Notes: a model not told the origin generated them from the letters alone. 64,000 nucleotides of DNA from Pirellulales bacterium (GCA_036490175.1 DASXEJ010000019.1:1-64000); one strand, 5' to 3'; shown: positions 51,410-61,247, counted from the first letter of the stretch. Numbers and translations: made by a program.

Positions 51410-51508
51410 GGATTGCAACTCTCCGTCGATCGGCGGGGAAATCGTGGCCAGGATAGCTTGCGGTTGTGGGGCGAGAAACGTGGGCGAGCGGTCGCCTGCT
51501 CGTGAGCG

Positions 51509-52744
51509 TTATGCTCCGTTCGTAGCGGCGGGTGCGGTGATGTCGTAATACGTGCTATACACCGCGCAGGCCCGGCGTGCCAATTCGTCCTCGTCGAGAC
51601 GCTGGCCCGCGAACCGTGCCAGAGACATGCCGGACATATCCAATGTGGGCTCGCCGGCGTCGATCCATTCGGCCAGATACTTGCCGACGCCTCCGCCCCC
51701 CGATACGCCGTGGGCACAGAATCCGCAGGCGGTCCATAAGCCGCGCACCGCGGCAAGCGGGCCGAGTAGGAAGCCACCATCGGGCGTGAACGACTCCAAT
51801 CCGCACACCGAACGCGTTAGCGGGCTCGCAGCCACGGCGGGCACGCGCCGGCCGGCGGCGTCCAACAGAACTTTGAAGTGCGCGGCGTCGAACGTCTGCA
51901 CGGTCGGGTTTTCCGACTGCGGAATCGGCGTGCGAAACGGTCGCGGGTTCTTCTCGTAGCCGCCGACAATCAGCGCGTCATCTTTTTGGCGCACGTAAAC
52001 CAGGTTGTCGGGATCGCGCAGGTTCGGCAATAGTTTCTCGCTGACCGTCGCCACGGGCGCCGTCTCGACGTATTGGTGTTCCATGGGCACTAGCGGAATC
52101 GACACACCGGCCAATCGCCCAATGACAGGGGACCAGATGCCGGCCGCGATCACCAGTGTTTCGGTCTCGACCGGACCACGCATCGTCTGGATGCCGTGGA
52201 TGGTTCCCTTCGCAACGTCGACCGCCGTGACGCGCGTCTGTGGCTCGAATTGCACGCCGAGGGCGCGGGCATCGCGAATCATGGCCCCCGCCAGCACGGG
52301 TGCGGCGGCCGATCCATCTGTCGGCATCAACAGGGCGCCCTCGACGCCAACCGGATTCATCAGCGGGAACAGCTTGGCGGTTTCGACGGCTGAAAGCAGA
52401 TGTGTCTCCAGCCCACATTGGTCGGCGAATGCCTTTTGGCGGCGTAGCTCGGCCAAGCGCTCGGTCGACGAGGCCAATCGCAGACTGCCGACTTCGGAGA
52501 AGCCTGGCACGCCGTCGAGCTGCAAGCCACGATACAGCGAGACGCTCGCTGCGAGCAGGCGCGTCAGACTGACGCTCGCGCGAAGTTGACCGATCAAGCC
52601 CGGAGCGTGCGAGGTGGTGCCGCTGACGAGCGCGCCTTGCTCGACGACCAGCACGTCCTTGCGGCCCAATTGTGCCAGGTGCAACGCGATGCTGGCCCCC
52701 GCAATACCACCGCCGATGATGACGATTTCAGCGCGAGACTGCAT
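51509..52744 (-). CDS. FAD-dependent oxidoreductase (DAO family, dimethylglycine/sarcosine-dehydrogenase-like)
   Basis: 411 residues from the ATG at 52742-52744, with AGGATC upstream. FAD-binding motif 'AEIVIIGGGIAGASIALHLA' at the N terminus, then 'VLVVEQGALVSGTTSHAPGL' with the GTT-x-H phrase of the dimethylglycine and sarcosine dehydrogenases (the His there carries covalent FAD). 'MPTDGSAAAPVLAGAMIRDA', 'IAAGIWSPVIGRLAGVSIPL' and 'LESFTPDGGFLLGPLAAVRG' follow. The C-terminal aminomethyltransferase-like domain of full dimethylglycine dehydrogenase is absent, so this is the short form. It probably demethylates an N-methyl amine. A choline-kinase-like gene lies just upstream on the same strand. 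Confidence 0.88.
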   Translation of the reverse strand: MQSRAEIVIIGGGIAGASIALHLAQLGRKDVLVVEQGALVSGTTSHAPGLIGQLRASVSLTRLLAASVSLYRGLQLDGVPGFSEVGSLRLASSTERLAELRRQKAFADQCGLETHLLSAVETAKLFPLMNPVGVEGALLMPTDGSAAAPVLAGAMIRDARALGVQFEPQTRVTAVDVAKGTIHGIQTMRGPVETETLVIAAGIWSPVIGRLAGVSIPLVPMEHQYVETAPVATVSEKLLPNLRDPDNLVYVRQKDDALIVGGYEKNPRPFRTPIPQSENPTVQTFDAAHFKVLLDAAGRRVPAVAASPLTRSVCGLESFTPDGGFLLGPLAAVRGLWTACGFCAHGVSGGGGVGKYLAEWIDAGEPTLDMSGMSLARFAGQRLDEDELARRACAVYSTYYDITAPAATNGA

Positions 52745-52858
52745 GGTGATCCTGCTTGACGTTTCGTGGTCGACCCGCGTGTTACATGCCGAGGCACGGC
52801 GAGGTTTCAAATTTAATCGTTTGCGGCGAAGTTCGGAAGGAGCCCGCCGGGCACCGGC

Positions 52859-53719
52859 TCAATCCTGGGCCTGCAAAAAGAATCGCCCCAGGTGCTCGCG
52901 CGCGTAGCTTGTAAAATCGAAGTCCAGTTGCGAGATACCCGCCTGGGCAAAACCCCACATAGCCTCGCGTAGTGCGGAGACCCTACGCATAGCACGCAAC
53001 CGCGCGAGCTCCGTCGGTTGTTCGCGGCCGAAGTACAGACGAAGCAATTGCTGCTCCTGGCTTGCGTCCAGTCGATGGTTTTCGGCGAAGTTGCCCAGAT
53101 CGAAGAAGCGGTCCCCCATGCCGGCGTACTCCCAATCGATGATACGGATGGTCGTGCCGTCGTCGATCAGGTTGCCGGGCAAAAGATCGTTGTGGCAGGG
53201 ACACGCAGCCGAGGACGTGGCCACGCGCTTTTCAAGCATCTTCAGCTCGGCAATCGCTTGCGGCACTTCAGGCGGCAGCGATACGGCGCGTGCTATGGCC
53301 AGATTGTGATAATCGTCGATCGTCAGAAAGGCTGAGAATTCGCCCGGCACCGGCGGCGCGGCGTGTAGGCGCGCTATCGCCGCGACGGCGCGCTGCAAGA
53401 CGTCGTCGCGGCGAGCGCTATCGACCGACAATACCTGGCCGGCCAAAAATCGCGTCAGCAGCGCGCAATGCTCTGGCAGATAGGCGACAACCTCGGCGCC
53501 CACGCCCGCGGCGGCCGCGGCAACCGCGCAGGCATGTTCCCGATCGCGATCGATGCCAAGCTGAGCGGTATTCTGCCCAGCGATCCGCAAAACATACGTG
53601 GCGCCGCCCGTTTCCACACGGAAGTTATGATTCGTGATTCCCCCCGATAACGGTGTCACCGTCGCGGGGCCGGCTAGTTCGGGAATCTTGCCGAGGATGG
53701 ACTCGATGTCGGACGGCAC
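52859..53719 (-). CDS. Choline/ethanolamine-kinase-like phosphotransferase
   Basis: 286 residues from a GTG at 53717-53719; a longer frame starts in a repeat at about 53750. Kinase-like marks: 'LSGGITNHNFRVETGGATYV' near 25 (nucleotide loop), 'YLPEHCALLTRFLAGQVLSV' near 78, 'CPCHNDLLPGNLIDDGTTIR' near 172 (catalytic HND motif) and 'IIDWEYAGMGDRFFDLGNFA' near 192 (metal-binding D-W-E). These match choline/ethanolamine kinases, which phosphorylate the amino alcohol with ATP. Together with the neighbouring DAO-family gene, it suggests use of choline-derived amines. The two are separated by 114 bases. Confidence 0.88.
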   Translation of the reverse strand: MPSDIESILGKIPELAGPATVTPLSGGITNHNFRVETGGATYVLRIAGQNTAQLGIDRDREHACAVAAAAAGVGAEVVAYLPEHCALLTRFLAGQVLSVDSARRDDVLQRAVAAIARLHAAPPVPGEFSAFLTIDDYHNLAIARAVSLPPEVPQAIAELKMLEKRVATSSAACPCHNDLLPGNLIDDGTTIRIIDWEYAGMGDRFFDLGNFAENHRLDASQEQQLLRLYFGREQPTELARLRAMRRVSALREAMWGFAQAGISQLDFDFTSYAREHLGRFFLQAQD

Positions 53720-53728
53720 GGGGAGGGG

Positions 53729-53760
53729 TTCACCACGGAGACACTGAGGCACAGAGAAAG
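53729..53760. repeat. Dispersed 'ACCACGGAGACACTGAGGCACAGAG' repeat
   Basis: This 32-base stretch reads TTCACCACGGAGACACTGAG then GCACAGAGAAAG. I recall near-identical text in intergenic spacers of many environmental bacterial genomes, including planctomycetes. It lies upstream of the kinase-like gene and produces a spurious N-terminal extension in its frame. Confidence 0.55.
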
Positions 53761-53816
53761 AATAGGGAGCTTAAAGTGCAGGTATTCGTTTAAGCAAATG
53801 CGGCATCACCGCTATT

Positions 53817-56009
53817 TTATTTTACTAGTGGTTTTGCGAGATCCACGATCCACTCTTCTAGCAGGCGGACGGCCGCGGTGTCGACAACGCTCGAGCTCAG
53901 GGGGGGCATCCGGCCGCGTTCCGTTCGTGAAATGCGATTGAGCACCAGCGATCGCTCTGGGGCACCAGGCACCAGCAGAAGCCCTGCGGCGATGCCGAAC
54001 TTGTCGTGCAGCGCGGGCTCGTTCACAAGATTCATCTTGTCGAGCGGAGTGGTGAATTCCATTTCCAGCCGGGCGTTGCCTCCACCGGCAATAACATGGC
54101 AGTGCGCGCAGTTGGCATGCAAATAACTGCGGGCACGCGCGTCGACGGTGGCGGACGTGTCGAGCGGGTCGACCAAGGCGACCATCTCGGGCGGGCGCCG
54201 GGGAAGCGGATCGCGGAAAACGCCTAGGCGTTCGAATACGACGAGTTGATTCTCTTCGACCTCGCCATAGCGGTGCTTGCGGTTCATCTGGGGCATCGCG
54301 AGACCCAGTACGTAGTTGGCCGCGCGAGTGTGGCAAACCATGCACTCGGCGCGACTGGGAAAGTGCCACGTCTGCTCGCGCGGATTGCTGGCTTCCTGAT
54401 CCATGACTTGTAGCACGCGATCACGTCCAGTGGCCGGCACCAACTCGGCGTCGGTCTGCTCGTCGTTCCACTCGTAAGAGTAGCCGGACCATTCTCCTTG
54501 CTCGCGCACCAGCAGCCGCGTTTCCAGTCGCCGGCGCGAGTGGGGATCTCCCGGTTGCATCTCGAAGGAAAATGTCTTCACCGCCACGGCCCCATCCGAG
54601 AAGTTCCAACCGTGGGCCTCGGTGAATTGAATTTGGCCGTTCTCTGGCAGCGAGATAAGCCGCTCTTTCTTGGCACCGTCTGACCACAACGGTGAATTAA
54701 CGGAATAAGGGATCACACCCGCCGCCGGCAGATGGTCGGCGACCGACGCGAAAAGCCCGGTTTCGCTCAGTCGCCTTGGAAAAGGTCTGTCCGTCGCGGG
54801 AGCTTCGTTTGCCGTTAGCTCGTAAATGCCCCCTACATAATCGACAATCAGCAACTCGCCCTCGGCATCCGCGCCGAAGCTTGCGATTTGTAGCGCCGTA
54901 TCGGCTAACTCGCGGTGCCAGGTGATGTGCTGACCGTTGAAGCGAATGCCCCAAATCCGGCCCGTGGCGTAGTCTCCGTAGACGTATGCTCCGCGCAAAT
55001 CGGGAAACCGTTGGCCATAGTAAACGTGACCACCGGTGATCGAGCGCGCTTCGGAATGTGGATGAGCGATGACCGGAGCCACGACGGGCGTGGGACCCTG
55101 CTTGCGCAGCGGCTGAAACGGCAGGTCTCCCTCGGTGATACTCCAGCCATAGTTACCGCCGCGCGTGATCACGTCGATCATTTCGCGCCAGTCCTGTCCG
55201 ACGTCGCCGACCCACAAGCGACCGGAATCGCGGTCAAACGAGATCCGCCAGGGATTGCGCAACCCATAGGCCCAGATCTCGCCCCGGGCTCCGGTAGTAT
55301 TGACGAAGGGATTGTCAGGCGGGATGGCATAGCTGCGATCGGCGTCACTGGCATGTACGTCGATCCGTAAGATGCCCGACGGCAGATCGCTCAGGTCCTG
55401 CCCGGTGAGATTGGTATCGGAGTCCGAAGTGCCATCCCCGGACGAGATATATAAAAGTCCGTCAGGACCAAAGGCTAGATCGCCGCCGTTATGGCCGTTG
55501 GACTCCCATTCCAGAACGACGCGCTGCGTGGCCGGGTTGCAGCACCGCGGGGTGTCGCCGCGGACTTCGTATCGGGCAATCCTGTTGCGCTTTACCTTGG
55601 CGTCTCGCGGACCATTACTGAACACATAGACGAAATGGTTTTCGGCATAGCCAGGGTCAAACGTCAGACTGTAGGTTTCTTCACCTACGTCGAGAAACAC
55701 ATCCGCGCGTTCGACGTCCGCTTGGTTGGCGAAGGCCAGCACTTGACCACGCTGCTCGATGACCAGCAGCTGCTTCGTTACAGGGTCGTGCGTGAGGAAC
55801 AACGGCTGACTTAGGGGTAATCGTTCGAAGACGCGCCGCAGCCGGTAGGGAAGTGGCGGGTCGGGCGTGCCCACCACGTGAGAAGTGGTCCAAGGGACGC
55901 GCGTTTGCGTGTCGAACGGTTGTGCTAGCTGTTGCTCGGCAGAAGCAGCGCACGCGACAAGAATACCGGCCGCCGCGATGAACCCAACGATTGTCACACC
56001 AACGCGCAT
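53817..56009 (-). CDS. Soluble sugar dehydrogenase (PQQ type) fused to a diheme cytochrome domain
   Basis: 730 residues from the ATG at 56007-56009; the frame is open to 56348, but that part is non-coding and overlaps the next promoter. Signal peptide at 1-25 (MRVGVTIVGFIAAAGILVAC). Residues about 50-400 are a six-bladed propeller of the aldose sugar dehydrogenase/GDH-B family: 'NGHNGGDLAFGPDGLLYISS', 'GEIWAYGLRNPWRISFDRDS', 'GGNYGWSITEGDLPFQ'. Residues about 425-725 resemble the SO2930-type diheme cytochrome ('YSVNSPLWSDGAKKERLISL', 'NFSDGAVAVKTFSFEMQPGD'), with heme motifs CMVCH and CAHCH. The fusion can pass electrons from sugar oxidation to the c-type hemes in the periplasm. Confidence 0.88.
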   Translation of the reverse strand: MRVGVTIVGFIAAAGILVACAASAEQQLAQPFDTQTRVPWTTSHVVGTPDPPLPYRLRRVFERLPLSQPLFLTHDPVTKQLLVIEQRGQVLAFANQADVERADVFLDVGEETYSLTFDPGYAENHFVYVFSNGPRDAKVKRNRIARYEVRGDTPRCCNPATQRVVLEWESNGHNGGDLAFGPDGLLYISSGDGTSDSDTNLTGQDLSDLPSGILRIDVHASDADRSYAIPPDNPFVNTTGARGEIWAYGLRNPWRISFDRDSGRLWVGDVGQDWREMIDVITRGGNYGWSITEGDLPFQPLRKQGPTPVVAPVIAHPHSEARSITGGHVYYGQRFPDLRGAYVYGDYATGRIWGIRFNGQHITWHRELADTALQIASFGADAEGELLIVDYVGGIYELTANEAPATDRPFPRRLSETGLFASVADHLPAAGVIPYSVNSPLWSDGAKKERLISLPENGQIQFTEAHGWNFSDGAVAVKTFSFEMQPGDPHSRRRLETRLLVREQGEWSGYSYEWNDEQTDAELVPATGRDRVLQVMDQEASNPREQTWHFPSRAECMVCHTRAANYVLGLAMPQMNRKHRYGEVEENQLVVFERLGVFRDPLPRRPPEMVALVDPLDTSATVDARARSYLHANCAHCHVIAGGGNARLEMEFTTPLDKMNLVNEPALHDKFGIAAGLLLVPGAPERSLVLNRISRTERGRMPPLSSSVVDTAAVRLLEEWIVDLAKPLVK

Positions 56010-56201
56010 CGCATTATTCCGTGGTCTCGGCCAGCCATGAGCACTGGGCGCATGATACCGGCGGACCAGGCCTGGACCAAGCACGCAGGCATCGCTGCAG
56101 GGCCTTTGGGCCTGCCTGCGGTGGCACAAGCGGCATGCTAACCTTGGTGGTAGGCTCCGGTTTCCGGCCGGACCCGGATTGTTGAGTGCCACGAGGTTTT
56201 C

Positions 56202-57737
56202 ATGCGTCGATTCGTTTTCATAATTGTCTGCACGATGGCATGCGTGGCGATTGCGCCGGCCCGTTGTGCGCAGGCAGCCAGTGGCGGTGAGCTGCGCATC
56301 AACGTCGTCGATGCCGACACGCGCGAGCCGATCGCTTGCCGCATGCATTTAAAGAATGGCAAAGGGGTCGCGCAGAAGGCGGCGCGAATGCCCTTCTGGA
56401 ACGATCATTTCGTCTTTCCCGGCGAACTCAAACTGAAGTTGCCCAGAGGGGAGTACTCGTTCGAACTCGAGCGTGGGCCTGAGTATCTCGATCGCAAAGG
56501 CCATTTCACAATTAATGACTATGCCGACGACGAGCAAGTGATCGATCTCAAGCGCGCCGTCAACATGGCCGACGAGGGATGGTGGTCGGGCGATCTACAC
56601 ATTCATCGCACCGAGAAAGACATTCGCCTGCTGATGCAGGCGGAGGATCTGCACGTGGCCCCGTTGATCACCTGGTGGAATGACAAAAATCCCTGGCAAG
56701 GAAAGCCGCTTCCCACCGAGCCGGTGGTCCGATTCGACGAAAACCGCATTTACGATCTGCTCGGGGGCGAAGACGAACGAGGCGGGGGCGCCTTATTGTT
56801 CTTCAACCTGGCGACGCCGCTGGAAATTGCCGGAGCCGCGCGCGATTATCCGCCGTCGACCAAATTCTTACTGGCCGCGCGGCAACAAGGGCGGGCCTGG
56901 ATCGATATTGAAAAGCCGTTTTGGTGGGACGTACCTATCTGGCTTGCCAGCGGCAAGGTCGATTCGATCGGCCTGGCCAACAATCACATGCACCGCGACG
57001 ACATGCTCACCAACGAAGCCTGGGGCAAGCCGCGCGATCGTGGTCGCTTTCGCGATCCGCACGGCAATGGCCAATGGTCCGAAGAGATCTACTACCATGT
57101 GCTCAACAGCGGGCTGCGAATCCCTCCTTCGGCCGGCAGTGCCTCGGGGGTGGCGCCCAATCCGGTGGGGTATAACCGCGTGTACGTGTGGGTGGACAAG
57201 AAGGACTTTAGCTACGAGGCCTGGTGGGAAGCGTTCAAGATGGGACGAGTCGTTGTCACCAATGGCCCATTGATTCGTCCCTTGGCGAACAATCGCTTGC
57301 CCGGACATGTGTTCACCGGAGCGACGGGCGAGGAACTAGACATCGAGATCACGTTGAACCTGGCAACCCGCGATCCGATCAGCTATCTGGACATCGTCAA
57401 AGACGGGCGCGTCGTTCAGAGCGTGCGCCTGGACGAAGTGGCCAAGACCGGGCATTTGCCGCCGGTGCATTTCACGGAAAGCGGTTGGGTCTTGGTGCGG
57501 GCCGTGACGGACGTCGACAAAACGTACCGATTTGCGTCAACCGCCCCGTGGTACGTTGAAATCGGCGAGCGACCAAGAATCAGCAAAGGCTCGGCCCAAT
57601 TCTTTCTCGACTGGATGAACGAATTCACCGAGAAGCTGAAGTTCGAGGACCCGGTAGAACGCCGCGAAACTTTGAGATTTCATAACGCGGCCCGGCGATT
57701 CTGGGAACAACGCGTGGCCGACGCTAATGCCGATTAA
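56202..57737 (+). CDS. CehA/McbA-family metallohydrolase (PHP-like), secreted
   Basis: 511 residues with signal peptide at 1-27 (MRRFVFIIVCTMACVAIAPA). Residues about 28-110 are a beta domain ('LRINVVDADTREPIACRMHL'). The hydrolase domain follows with metal-binding 'GWWSGDLHIHRTEKDIRLLM' near 126, where D-L-H-x-H is the PHP-like first site. Later marks are 'LITWWNDKNPW', 'LANNHMHRDDM' near 262 and 'GRVVVTNGPLIRPLANN' near 348. CehA cleaves carbaryl; most family members have unknown substrates and are frequent in planctomycetes. It is divergent from the sugar dehydrogenase. Confidence 0.88.
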   Translation: MRRFVFIIVCTMACVAIAPARCAQAASGGELRINVVDADTREPIACRMHLKNGKGVAQKAARMPFWNDHFVFPGELKLKLPRGEYSFELERGPEYLDRKGHFTINDYADDEQVIDLKRAVNMADEGWWSGDLHIHRTEKDIRLLMQAEDLHVAPLITWWNDKNPWQGKPLPTEPVVRFDENRIYDLLGGEDERGGGALLFFNLATPLEIAGAARDYPPSTKFLLAARQQGRAWIDIEKPFWWDVPIWLASGKVDSIGLANNHMHRDDMLTNEAWGKPRDRGRFRDPHGNGQWSEEIYYHVLNSGLRIPPSAGSASGVAPNPVGYNRVYVWVDKKDFSYEAWWEAFKMGRVVVTNGPLIRPLANNRLPGHVFTGATGEELDIEITLNLATRDPISYLDIVKDGRVVQSVRLDEVAKTGHLPPVHFTESGWVLVRAVTDVDKTYRFASTAPWYVEIGERPRISKGSAQFFLDWMNEFTEKLKFEDPVERRETLRFHNAARRFWEQRVADANAD

Positions 57738-57792
57738 CGTCGATCCAGTCTGACACGAATGTCGTCTTCGCGCGGCTCACGACGATGCGTTC

Positions 57793-59061
57793 TCAGGGGC
57801 AGCACTCGGCCACGAGCAAGCCTTGCGATTGTTTGAGCCTGGCTTGGGCGATTTTCCAGGCGGCCACCTTTTCAATTACATCTCCTTCGGCTTGGATCAC
57901 GGCCAGGTGGGCGGCCGTTAGGTCGGCGAACGTCGCGCCGCTGGACTTGGCGCGGGCTTCGGCATCTCCACGCCGCGCGGTGAGATGGTCGAGGCTTTCC
58001 TTGGCGATGGCGATCTGCCGCAACCGCAGCTCGACCGTTTCCGCGGCCAGGCGGATTTCGGCTGCGACCTCTAGCTCGCGGTCGTGCGCATATTGGTTGA
58101 GCTGCCGGCGGCGCTCGGGCAACTCGCGCTCGGCGGTGTGCAGCTTGCGCAGCGCACCGACCAGCCCCAACAACCCTCCACAGCCGGAAGACTGCGGCGC
58201 CAAACCCAACAGCGGACTTACCTGCGCCAAGGCGGCCCGCGCGGCCGGTAATGAATCTTCGTCCAGGGTGCGGCGCAAGCGACGCAGCATGCTTAGCTCG
58301 GGGCGCATCGCCAGGCCGTTTTGTACGGCCTCATCGACGTCGATGCGCTCGACGACGACTTCCAACCGCTCGGTAGGCCAAATCCGCTCTTGCGGCGGCG
58401 TTGGTTCGAGACCGATAAGTTGCCAAAGTTGCGCGTTGAGTTGGCTGATCGCGCCGCCCAATTGCGCCTGCTGATCGCGGAGCTCGATTTCGCGGCGCAA
58501 GAACCGGTCGTCCTCCGCGGGCATTTTCAAACCTTGCTGTCGCAACCGCTCGATATTCGCCGTCGCCTGTCGCGTTTCGGCGAGGGCGCGAGTCACCAGA
58601 TCGATGCGGGCTTCGTTCTGCGCCAGCAAATAATAGGCGTTGAGTGCATCGCCGGCCGACCGGTTGCGGGCTTCGAGCGCCGCGGTGCGCAATACGTCAT
58701 AAGTCAGCGAGTTATCGGTGCGCGAGCAGCCGCCGCCTGCCGACTCGTTAGCGGCCAAGGCGCGCCGTTCGCCATCCAACAGGTTGCCCAGCTTCGAGGC
58801 CCGCGCGGCTAGGCATTGGCATTCGGCAGGACCCAGGGCGCGATAGTTGCCCGGCGGATGCGGAAAGCCGAGCACCTGGTCGACCTGCGGCAGACGCTTG
58901 ACCTGTGCGACGTCTACCTCGCGCGCGGTGCGATCAACAATTTCCAGGCCTTCGCTGGTGGGCGAGGCCTGAACGCCACGGCATCCCTGAACGTCGTGGC
59001 TTGCGCAGCCCCCAGCGCAGACCGCGATCCACAGGCAAGGAAGAAAAATCAGGGCGCGCAT
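57793..59061 (-). CDS. TolC-like outer-membrane lipoprotein
   Basis: 422 residues. The N terminus 'MRALIFLPCLWIAVCAGGCA' has a lipobox-like A-G-G-C, so a lipoprotein is likely. The chain is almost entirely helical and rich in Ala, Arg, Glu and Gln, with coiled-coil stretches near 160-190 and 330-410. Phrases such as 'NAYYLLAQNEARIDLVTRAL' and 'GATFADLTAAHLAVIQAEGD' fit the outer-membrane-efflux (TolC) helical repeat. The usual beta-barrel strands are hard to see, so it may be a truncated or adapter-like member. It could pair with the DevBCCA exporter, 15 kb away, but this is speculative. Confidence 0.65.
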   Translation of the reverse strand: MRALIFLPCLWIAVCAGGCASHDVQGCRGVQASPTSEGLEIVDRTAREVDVAQVKRLPQVDQVLGFPHPPGNYRALGPAECQCLAARASKLGNLLDGERRALAANESAGGGCSRTDNSLTYDVLRTAALEARNRSAGDALNAYYLLAQNEARIDLVTRALAETRQATANIERLRQQGLKMPAEDDRFLRREIELRDQQAQLGGAISQLNAQLWQLIGLEPTPPQERIWPTERLEVVVERIDVDEAVQNGLAMRPELSMLRRLRRTLDEDSLPAARAALAQVSPLLGLAPQSSGCGGLLGLVGALRKLHTAERELPERRRQLNQYAHDRELEVAAEIRLAAETVELRLRQIAIAKESLDHLTARRGDAEARAKSSGATFADLTAAHLAVIQAEGDVIEKVAAWKIAQARLKQSQGLLVAECCP

Positions 59062-59633
59062 GCGATCCTCGCGGAGCCGACCAGTCCGTAGTCACTTGTT
59101 TCATCGCCGTGCGCCTGCTGAGGGCTGGAACATTTATCTGGGTTCTGCCCAGCGTTCCGGATTCAAGGCGGTTGCCGATGGAAACAGTCGCGATGGCGTC
59201 GTGTTTGCGGGCGTGATAGTACGTGCGATGCGCGGTTGTACGGTCTGTGCCGGTGGTAGCGACCGCAAGTATCAGAGAAACATTGCCGGACGAAGAGACT
59301 CCTGGCTGCCCGTTTCATAGGCGCTGAGAGCGCCAATCGCATGACAGGGCTGAGACGCGTCGCTTCGTCGCAACGCCTTGGCACGGCCCGCGTAGTGGCG
59401 GCGACCTATAGTTCAGAATGGCTGCGCGGATTGTCGAGCATGGTCTCGCGAAGCCGTGGGTTACGCGTTGAACGCATGGTTCGGCGATCGGGGCCGGCAC
59501 GAACCAGCGCTGACGGTGCGCTGACCATGGATCGAATGTTCGCGTTCGTACCGAAGACGGCGAGACTGCGGGCGACGAGTCGTAAGTGTCGTTCGACAAG
59601 CTGAGTTTTAGAAAACCGACAAACGCGTGAACC
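59062..59633. other. Divergent intergenic region upstream of the GGDEF gene
   Basis: 572 bases without a supported gene. It holds promoters for the TolC-like and GGDEF genes. A small hairpin GGCGCT-GAG-AGCGCC lies at 59320-59334. No clear promoter or riboswitch-like fold was recognised. Confidence 0.5.
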
Positions 59634-61247
59634 ATGCTGCACCGGAAGGTCTTGATCGCCGACGACGATCCGGATATTCGCCGGCTCGTTGCGCATTGGC
59701 TCGAGGCGGCAGGCTACGACGTGCGACACGCCGTCGACGGCCGCGAGGCACTCGAAGCCGCGCATCGCGATTGCCCGCATTTTCTCATCACGGACTGGGA
59801 CATGCCTGGGCTGGACGGCATCGAGCTGTGCCGCTGTATCCGCGAGGAAACCTTTCCGCACTACATCTACACGGTGCTCTTGACCGCGCACCACAAAGTC
59901 GCGGACATGATCCTGGCCTTGGAGACCGGGGCCGACGACTTGCTGACCAAGCCGATTGTCGCAGCGGAACTGCTGGCCCGCCTGAGAGCCGGCGCCAGGG
60001 TGATCGAGTTAGAGAACCAGTTGGTACGATTGGCCGGTACCGATCCGTTGACGGCGGTCCCCAACCGCTGGGTATTCTTTGAACACTTCGAACGCGAGCT
60101 CGCCCGCGCACGGCGGTACGATTTGCCGTTGAGCTGCGTGCTGTGCGACATCGATTTCTTCAAGACGTTCAACGACACGCACGGTCACATCGTGGGGGAT
60201 ATCATCCTCAAGGCGTTTGCCCAGGTGCTCAACGCCCAGTGCCGAGCGAGCGACTATTTATGCCGCTACGGCGGCGAAGAATTCTGCATTCTGCTGCCCG
60301 ACACGGACGAGGCCGCGGCGATGGCTTGGGCGGAACGCATTCGCATTGCACTCCGCGATCTGGCGCTACCCTGCCGAGATCAGCATGTCACCATTACCGC
60401 CAGCTATGGTGTGGCCGCGCTGACCGAGGGGGTGACCAAGGCCGGCGATCTGCTAGATAACGCCGATGGTGCAATGCGGATTGCCAAACATACCGGCCGC
60501 GACCGCGTGGTGAGGTTCAGTGAGATATCCGGCGCCGATGGCGAAGCCGTGCTGGTGGGCGATTTCCGGACTCGGCTCAAGTGCGTTTCGGCGCGAGACG
60601 TCATGACGACGCCGGTTGCCTGCCTGACGAGCGACCAGCCCATAGGGGATGCCATCCATTTGTTCCTGCGCAGTCGCATTAGCTCTGCGCCGGTCGTAGC
60701 GAGTGATGGCCAATTGGTTGGCATCGTCTCGGAAAAGGACCTGCTTGCCGCGCCCGGGCGGGCCGACGTCTGGCGCGCTCCGGTGAGCGAAGTCATGAAG
60801 ACGAACGTCGTCTGCTACGACGAAGAAACGCCGGCGATTACGCTTTTCGACTTTCTCTGCCGCGTGACCATTCGCCGCCTGGTGATCGTCAAGCAGGGCG
60901 TGCCCACGGGCGTGGTCAGCAGAGCAGGTCTGCTGCGCTGGCTGACCAACGCCCAGACGACGGCCCTTGCAACTGCGGGATCTGCAAGCGATGCAGCGCA
61001 GTTACAGCGGATCATCTGTGGGTTGCGGCAGCATATCGCCGCACTCGAAGCCGACATTAGCGCGGCCGGCAGCAGCGTGTCCCTAGTGTCTAGCGCGACG
61101 AAAATCCAGGAACTGACGGCCGAGCTCTTGGCGTGCGCCGCGGAGCCGCACGGTGCCGCTGAAACGCCAACCACTTCGATGGCACCGCCGCCGCTAACGG
61201 CGGAGCAGTCGTCGCCGGACACGGATCACATGCTGCCCGTCACGTGA
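59634..61247 (+). CDS. Response regulator with GGDEF (diguanylate cyclase) and CBS-pair domains
   Basis: 537 residues. Receiver at 1-125: 'VLIADDDPDIRRLVAHWLEA' (acidic pocket), Asp in 'FLITDWDMPGLDGIELC' near 55 and Lys in 'GADDLLTKPI' near 105. GGDEF domain at about 135-300: 'DIDFFKTFNDTHGHIVGDII' and 'YGGEEFCILLPDTDEAAAMA', with an intact GGEEF active site and an R-A-S-D inhibitory (I) site exactly five residues before it. CBS pair at about 320-440: 'VSARDVMTTPVACLTSDQPI' and 'VSEVMKTNVVCYDEETPAIT'. The C-terminal 90 residues are Ala-rich with a coiled coil. It should make c-di-GMP under phosphorylation control with product inhibition; CBS domains may bind adenosyl nucleotides. Confidence 0.94.
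   Translation: MLHRKVLIADDDPDIRRLVAHWLEAAGYDVRHAVDGREALEAAHRDCPHFLITDWDMPGLDGIELCRCIREETFPHYIYTVLLTAHHKVADMILALETGADDLLTKPIVAAELLARLRAGARVIELENQLVRLAGTDPLTAVPNRWVFFEHFERELARARRYDLPLSCVLCDIDFFKTFNDTHGHIVGDIILKAFAQVLNAQCRASDYLCRYGGEEFCILLPDTDEAAAMAWAERIRIALRDLALPCRDQHVTITASYGVAALTEGVTKAGDLLDNADGAMRIAKHTGRDRVVRFSEISGADGEAVLVGDFRTRLKCVSARDVMTTPVACLTSDQPIGDAIHLFLRSRISSAPVVASDGQLVGIVSEKDLLAAPGRADVWRAPVSEVMKTNVVCYDEETPAITLFDFLCRVTIRRLVIVKQGVPTGVVSRAGLLRWLTNAQTTALATAGSASDAAQLQRIICGLRQHIAALEADISAAGSSVSLVSSATKIQELTAELLACAAEPHGAAETPTTSMAPPPLTAEQSSPDTDHMLPVT

Noticed and set aside
56010-56348. Upstream extension of the sugar dehydrogenase frame
   Set aside because: It overlaps the divergent gene's start, while a clear signal peptide begins at 56009.
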